From Actinacidiphila fildesensis (GTDB lineage Bacteria > Actinomycetota > Actinomycetes > Streptomycetales > Streptomycetaceae), in assembly GCF_042652185.1 (NCBI RefSeq), contig NZ_JBHSIX010000028.1: a stretch of DNA of 64,000 nt; one strand, 5' to 3'. The translations under genes were made by a program, and so were the position numbers. The notes under the pieces were generated by a model. That model was not told the DNA's origin. It worked only from the letters and a program-made list of their open reading frames with translations, and made no database searches. Positions 60,353-64,000 of the stretch are shown here, one piece after another; the stretch's first letter is position 1; every line of letters starts with the position of its first letter.

Positions 60353-61242
60353 TTCAGCACCGGCGCGTCGACGGCCTCGGACAGCCACTGCTTCTCCAGC
60401 CCGGCCAGCGTGCCGTCCTTGCGCAGCGCGTCGACAGCCTTGCTGACGCACGCCGTGAGCTTGCTGCCCTTGTCCAGGACGAGGCCGAACTGCTCCTTCT
60501 GGGCGCCGCCGGTCTCGAACTGCCCGACGACCTTGGCCTCCGGCACCTCGGCGCCGGTGATGTAGAACGCGGTGGGCAGATCGACGACGATGCCGTCCAC
60601 CTGACCGTTCTTCAGCGCGCTCTTGGCGAGGTCGTTCTTCTGGTAGACGGCGGGTGCCTGGGTCGGCTTGATGACGTCGTTGAGCACGTCCAGGCTGGTG
60701 GTGCCGACCTGGGCGCCGAGCTTGGCGCCCTTGAGGTCGGCGATCGACCTCGCGTTCGCGATCTTCGAGGTCTTGAGCGCGATGACGGCCTGGCGCACGT
60801 CGTAGTAGCCGGACGAGAAGTCGACGGCCTTCTTGCGGTCGTCGCTGATCGAGACCTGGTTGATGTCGAAGTCGAAGGTCTTCGCGCCGGGCGCGAAGGC
60901 GTTGTTGAAGGCGACGGTCTGCCAGACGACATCGGCCTGGGCATAGCCGAGCTGCTTGGCGACGGCGTAGGTGACGGCCGACTCGAAGCCCTTGCCGTTG
61001 GCGGGCTTGTCGTCGGTGAACCACGGGTTGTACGCGGGCGTGTCCGTGCCCACGGTCAGCTTGCCCGCGGTGCGGGTGGACAGACCGGCCGGGGCACAGC
61101 TCGCGGCGGACGTTCCCGAGGGCGCGGCGGTGCTGCCCGCGGAGTCGTCCTCCTGGGGCGCGCAGCCGGTGGCGGCGAGGGTGAGCAGGGCGGCCGCGGC
61201 GATGGCGGCGAGGCGCGGGGACAGCAGGTTCGCGGAACGCAT
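60349..61242 (-). CDS. Amino-acid ABC transporter substrate-binding lipoprotein
   Basis: This 297-residue solute-binding protein has a lipobox LAATGC (Cys about 27), a Ser/Ala linker and the SBP_bac_3 pattern (KLTVGTDTPAYNPWF, FDFDINQVSISDDRKKAVDFSSGYYD, IADLKGAKLGAQVGTTS). It is the first gene of a three-gene coupled transporter operon. No Shine-Dalgarno is visible before ATG 61242. Confidence 0.92.
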   Translation of the reverse strand: MRSANLLSPRLAAIAAAALLTLAATGCAPQEDDSAGSTAAPSGTSAASCAPAGLSTRTAGKLTVGTDTPAYNPWFTDDKPANGKGFESAVTYAVAKQLGYAQADVVWQTVAFNNAFAPGAKTFDFDINQVSISDDRKKAVDFSSGYYDVRQAVIALKTSKIANARSIADLKGAKLGAQVGTTSLDVLNDVIKPTQAPAVYQKNDLAKSALKNGQVDGIVVDLPTAFYITGAEVPEAKVVGQFETGGAQKEQFGLVLDKGSKLTACVSKAVDALRKDGTLAGLEKQWLSEAVDAPVLK

Positions 61243-61356
61243 GGCCGGACATTGACATCGGCCGGGGGAATCTGTCCAGGCCGCGGGAGCATACGTCCGA
61301 ATGCCGGACGTTTGTGTCCGGGGTGTTGCCCCGCGCCTCGCCAGGAGGCCTACCTG

Positions 61357-62052
61357 TCAGGCCCGTCCGGCGATCTGCGGCATCGCCCGACCGTCGATGG
61401 ACGGCAGGTCGGTCACGATGCCGTCCAGCCCGAGTGCGTGCGCCAGGTCCAGCTCCTGCGGAGTGTTCACCGTCCACGCGATCACGGCGAGCCCGGCGTC
61501 CCGGCAGCGGCGGACCACGTCGAGGCTGAGCTGCGGCAGTTCCAGACTGACCATCCGGGCACCCACGGCCCGCGCGCGTGCCACCAGGTCCCGGCCGAGC
61601 TCGCTGGCGACCAGCACGCGGTGCGACTCCGGCAGCAGTTCGTGGATCTCGCGCAGCGCCTCGTCGTGGAAGGACAGCACGCTCACCCGGCCCACCTCGT
61701 CGCGGTCGCGCAGCACCTTCGCGAGCACCCGGGCGGCGGCCACGTCCTTGATCTCGGCCTGGATCGGTCCGGTGACCGCGTCCAGCACCTCTTCGAGGAC
61801 GGGCACCCGTTCGCCCTGCCCCGCGTCCAGCTCGCGCAGCTCGTCGAGGGTGAGGTCGCCGATCCGGCCGGTGCCGTCCGTGGTGCGGTCCACCTCCGCG
61901 TCATGCATGACGACGAGCGCGCCGTCCTTGCTCAGGTGCAGATCGAGCTCGATCTGGTCCAGCCCCTCGCGCTCGGCGCGGGCGAAGGAACGCAGGGTGT
62001 TCTCGGGCTCCACGCCCATGACACCCCGGTGACCGACGGTGAGGAAGTTCAT
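61357..62052 (-). CDS. Glycerophosphodiester phosphodiesterase
   Basis: This 231-residue GDPD barrel has the catalytic GHRGVMGVEPENTLRSFARA (His-Arg...Glu-Asn) near the N-terminus, ELDLHLSKDGALVVMHDAEVDRTT (Glu/Asp metal site, catalytic His) and an AWTVNTPQEL tail. It is cytoplasmic as no signal is seen. ATG 62052 was chosen for the AGGA site 8 bp upstream; ATG 62061 is an alternative. The stop of the tiny upstream gene is 10 bp away. Confidence 0.93.
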   Translation of the reverse strand: MNFLTVGHRGVMGVEPENTLRSFARAEREGLDQIELDLHLSKDGALVVMHDAEVDRTTDGTGRIGDLTLDELRELDAGQGERVPVLEEVLDAVTGPIQAEIKDVAAARVLAKVLRDRDEVGRVSVLSFHDEALREIHELLPESHRVLVASELGRDLVARARAVGARMVSLELPQLSLDVVRRCRDAGLAVIAWTVNTPQELDLAHALGLDGIVTDLPSIDGRAMPQIAGRA

Positions 62053-62062
62053 GGCCGACATC

Positions 62063-62188
62063 CTAGGGACGGGCGGTGACGGCAGGTGGAACGTGGTGTG
62101 ACGGCGCGGAGTGCGAGGAGCGGACACCCGCCGTGCCGAGGACGAATCCGGTGATCAGGGCGGCGACGAGGACAGCGCGGGTACTCAT
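62063..62188 (-). CDS. Small membrane or secreted peptide (41 residues)
   Basis: MSTRAVLVAALITGFVLGTA starts a 41-residue frame with one hydrophobic helix and a His/Pro/Ser tail (SSHSAPSHHVPPAVTARP). A strong AGGAGAGG ribosome site stands right before ATG 62188. The stop is 10 bp upstream of the GDPD start, so the two are probably co-translated. Function is unknown; it could be a membrane anchor or partner of the phosphodiesterase. Confidence 0.65.
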   Translation of the reverse strand: MSTRAVLVAALITGFVLGTAGVRSSHSAPSHHVPPAVTARP

Positions 62189-62552
62189 GACCCCTCTCCT
62201 ACCGCCGCCGGACCCCGGCCTGCCGGTTCCGTCACTCGTGTGAGGGCGTGCCGCCCGCCGGGCTGCCACCGGGCCGCCGGGATCCGGCGCGGGGATCGCG
62301 CGCGCCGGGAAGCTGGGCGAGACTGGAACGAAGTCGCTTTACGGTCATAAGGGAGCAATGTTCCGAAGGTCGGCCGCCCCATCATGACGCAACTAACAGA
62401 ACTCATCGCGAGAACGGCGCATGACAGGAAAATGACCGGTCTTGTGGGGGGTCGCACAGGATAATCTGCTCCGACCCCCCTTGAACGGAGGAAGCTCGTA
62501 TAGATACGCTTCCTTGGCGGATCAAGCGCGTTTCTTCTGTGAAGGAGGGGTC
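62189..62552 (+). promoter_or_regulatory. Divergent intergenic region with leader hairpins before the DUF6421 gene
   Basis: This 364-bp region has no gene. Two stems are stacked in front of the DUF6421 gene: GGGGGGTCG/CGACCCCCC (62446-62480, 17-base loop) and AGGAAGC/GCTTCCT (62489-62514). The second is followed 26 bp later by the ribosome site. They could form an attenuator-type leader. A TTGAAC at 62481 and TATAGA at 62499 are too close for a normal promoter. Confidence 0.45.
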
Positions 62553-63950
62553 ATGAGTGAAAATCTTTCGGCTGTAGTGGCTGACGGGGCCGGGATATCC
62601 GGCGAGGGCATCGCCTCGCATCCGGCGTGGGCCGTACTGAAGCAAGCCGTGGAAGCCATCAGGCCCTGGCAGCAGAAGGACGGCTCGATCGACTTCTCCG
62701 CCGAGGTCGTCCCGTCGCTGGCCGATGTGGAGCGCACCTTGGAGCGCGTCATCGACGCGATCGAGCAGCTCTCCCCGCTGGTGCCGCACGACACGGCGTA
62801 CCACCAGGCGCTCGTCACCGACCTGCGCCGCTGGGCCGACGGCGGCTTCGGCGTCCCGGACTTCCTGGACTCGCTGCTGGCCTTCCAGCCCGCCGCCGAC
62901 CGGCGCGACGGCCTGCAGCACCTGGTCGTCTTCCCGATGTACACGCAGAACGGCAACCCGGACCGCAACCTGGAAGCCGTCGCCCTGCGCGTCGTGTGGC
63001 CCGACTGGCTCGCCGAGCTGGAGCGGACCCGCTACGACAACCCGCTGTTCGTGCCGATCACGTTCCAGGACTTCACGCCCGGCTACGACACCAACTCCGC
63101 GGTGCTCTTCCCGGAGACCGTGGCCGTCCGCCAGGCGCCCGAGCGCTGGACCTGGGGCGGCATCTTCTGCGACCGCGAGGCCGCCCGCTTCCGGGCCGTG
63201 ACCGCCGCCGCCGTGGACACCCTCGGCCTGGAACTGCCCGGTGAGGCCGCGCGGCTCATCGAGGACCAGGAGCTCTCCCAGCAGACGTTCGTGCTGTGGG
63301 ACATGATCCACGACCGCACCCACAGCCACGGCGACCTGCCGTTCGACCCCTTCATGATCAAGCAGCGGGCGCCGTTCTGGATGTACGGCCTCGAAGAGCT
63401 GCGCTGTGACCTCACGACCTTCAAGGAGGCCGTGAAGCTGCAGGCCGAGGGCCACCCGATGGGCCTGGGCGTGCAGTACGCGATCCTCTTCGACCGCCTC
63501 TTCCGCTTCCCCGTCACCGGCGAGCGGGTCCGCAACTACGACGGCCTGGGCGGCCAGCTGCTCTTCTCCTACCTGCACAAGCACGACGCCGTACGCTGGA
63601 CGGACAACACCCTGCACATCGACTGGGAGCTGGCTCCCAAGGTCACCAACCAGCTCTGCGCCGACATCGAGAAGCTGTACCGCGACGGCATCGACCGCCC
63701 GAAGCTCGTGCACTGGTTCGCCGCGTACGACCTGGTCGCGACGTACCTCTCGCCCCACCCGGGATCGGTGTGGGCCAAGGGCCCGGACGCCCTCGACCTG
63801 TCGCTGCCGCCGCGCAAGCTCGTGGACGAGGTGCTCGTCGACGAGTTCCCGCTGAGCATGTTCTATGAGGCACTCGCGAAGAAGCTGCGCGACGTGATCG
63901 CCTCGACCAAGGGGATCACCGCGAGCGGCGTCGTACGGACGGCGGCGTGA
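62553..63950 (+). CDS. DUF6421 family protein
   Basis: This 465-residue soluble protein of unknown function is conserved in streptomycetes. Features seen are the N-terminal helix region (AWAVLKQAVEAIRPWQQKDG), VVFPMYTQNGNPDRNLEAV, QTFVLWDMIHDRTHSHGDLPFDPFMIKQRAPFWMYG (His-rich HDRTHSHGD may bind metal) and SYLHKHDAVRWTDNTLHIDW. A strong GGAGGGG site precedes ATG 62553. The next gene starts at or just after the stop. Confidence 0.85.
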   Translation: MSENLSAVVADGAGISGEGIASHPAWAVLKQAVEAIRPWQQKDGSIDFSAEVVPSLADVERTLERVIDAIEQLSPLVPHDTAYHQALVTDLRRWADGGFGVPDFLDSLLAFQPAADRRDGLQHLVVFPMYTQNGNPDRNLEAVALRVVWPDWLAELERTRYDNPLFVPITFQDFTPGYDTNSAVLFPETVAVRQAPERWTWGGIFCDREAARFRAVTAAAVDTLGLELPGEAARLIEDQELSQQTFVLWDMIHDRTHSHGDLPFDPFMIKQRAPFWMYGLEELRCDLTTFKEAVKLQAEGHPMGLGVQYAILFDRLFRFPVTGERVRNYDGLGGQLLFSYLHKHDAVRWTDNTLHIDWELAPKVTNQLCADIEKLYRDGIDRPKLVHWFAAYDLVATYLSPHPGSVWAKGPDALDLSLPPRKLVDEVLVDEFPLSMFYEALAKKLRDVIASTKGITASGVVRTAA

Positions 63951-63973
63951 GCGACGCGGCCGAGGAGGCGAAG

Positions 63974-64000
63974 ATGGCGAACGGGACCGAAAGCCAGGGA
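63974..64000 (+). CDS. 5' end of a downstream gene, cut by the window edge (probable SDR partner of DUF6421)
   Basis: ATG 63974 follows GAGGAGG at 5 bp and encodes MANGTESQG before the window ends. A GTG at 63947 in the same frame overlaps the DUF6421 stop (GTGA) and is an alternative start. In streptomycetes a DUF6421 gene is commonly followed by a short-chain dehydrogenase gene. That identity is an inference from context only. Confidence 0.5.

Noticed and set aside
1..64000. CRISPR arrays, tRNA or rRNA genes, prophage structural genes
   Set aside because: None was recognised. The short repeats seen are tandem coding repeats or inverted repeats without spacer structure, and neither phage structural genes nor an integrase were found.

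Overview
The window is very GC-rich. It has GTG starts, Shine-Dalgarno or leaderless starts, many 4-base ATGA/GTGA gene overlaps and typical streptomycete gene sets (SsuDABC with a sulfur leader peptide, DUF6421, DUF5134, nSTAND1-WD40, lactonase, DUF2510-scramblase). It reads as a Streptomyces-type actinomycete chromosome. No tRNA, rRNA, CRISPR array, integrase or complete insertion sequence was recognised.

Layout. 1-7.1 kb: a transposase remnant, an FAD monooxygenase, a degenerate GH3 protein, then the leftward sulfonate operon ssuCBAD. That operon is preceded by a 27-residue leader peptide whose promoter implies a leaderless start. yjbQ follows on the opposite strand. 7.1-22.0 kb (first accessory block): a five-gene leftward cluster (MFS exporter, ATP-grasp ligase, Glu/Asp-type racemase, second ATP-grasp ligase, Fe(II)/2-oxoglutarate hydroxylase), which is an orphan small-peptide or amino-acid natural-product pathway; then four secreted proteins (B-lectin, SH3-like-repeat protein with an unclassified C-terminal domain, small SH3-like protein, C39-type peptidase); then a rightward nSTAND1-WD40 NTPase. 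22.0-30.9 kb (second accessory block): a complete four-gene Wadjet operon (jetABCD, DUF2397/DUF2398/TIGR02680/DUF2399 type). The 3' end of yjbQ recurs in the same orientation at the end of each block (about 22.0 and 30.8 kb). This suggests two tandem insertions at the yjbQ 3' end, i.e. an integration hotspot carrying defence and metabolite cargo.

31-47 kb: chromosomal backbone with visible decay. It holds FprA (with a candidate iron box), a GlxA-like fragment fused tail-to-tail to a broken HAD gene, an Lrp regulator, a FUSC transporter, a nitric-oxide-synthase gene broken by an exact 10-bp tandem duplication, a lactonase, a chelatase-like protein, a sugar kinase, a scramblase-like protein, Ung, a BNR-repeat protein, an SDR remnant with an internally inverted segment, an OYE/ArsR divergent pair with two matching palindromes, a second FprA paralogue and a TetR gene. 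Between the last two lies a short element with 21-bp perfect terminal inverted repeats.

47-64 kb: a translationally coupled lipid-modification operon (amine oxidase, DUF1365, CFA-type methyltransferase, DUF1295), a HAD phosphatase, an M56 peptidase, a secreted GH43-like protein, DUF5134, an EamA/MocR divergent pair whose start codons overlap, VOC, GNAT, a polar amino-acid ABC transporter operon, GDPD with a tiny membrane-peptide gene, and DUF6421 followed by the start of a downstream gene.
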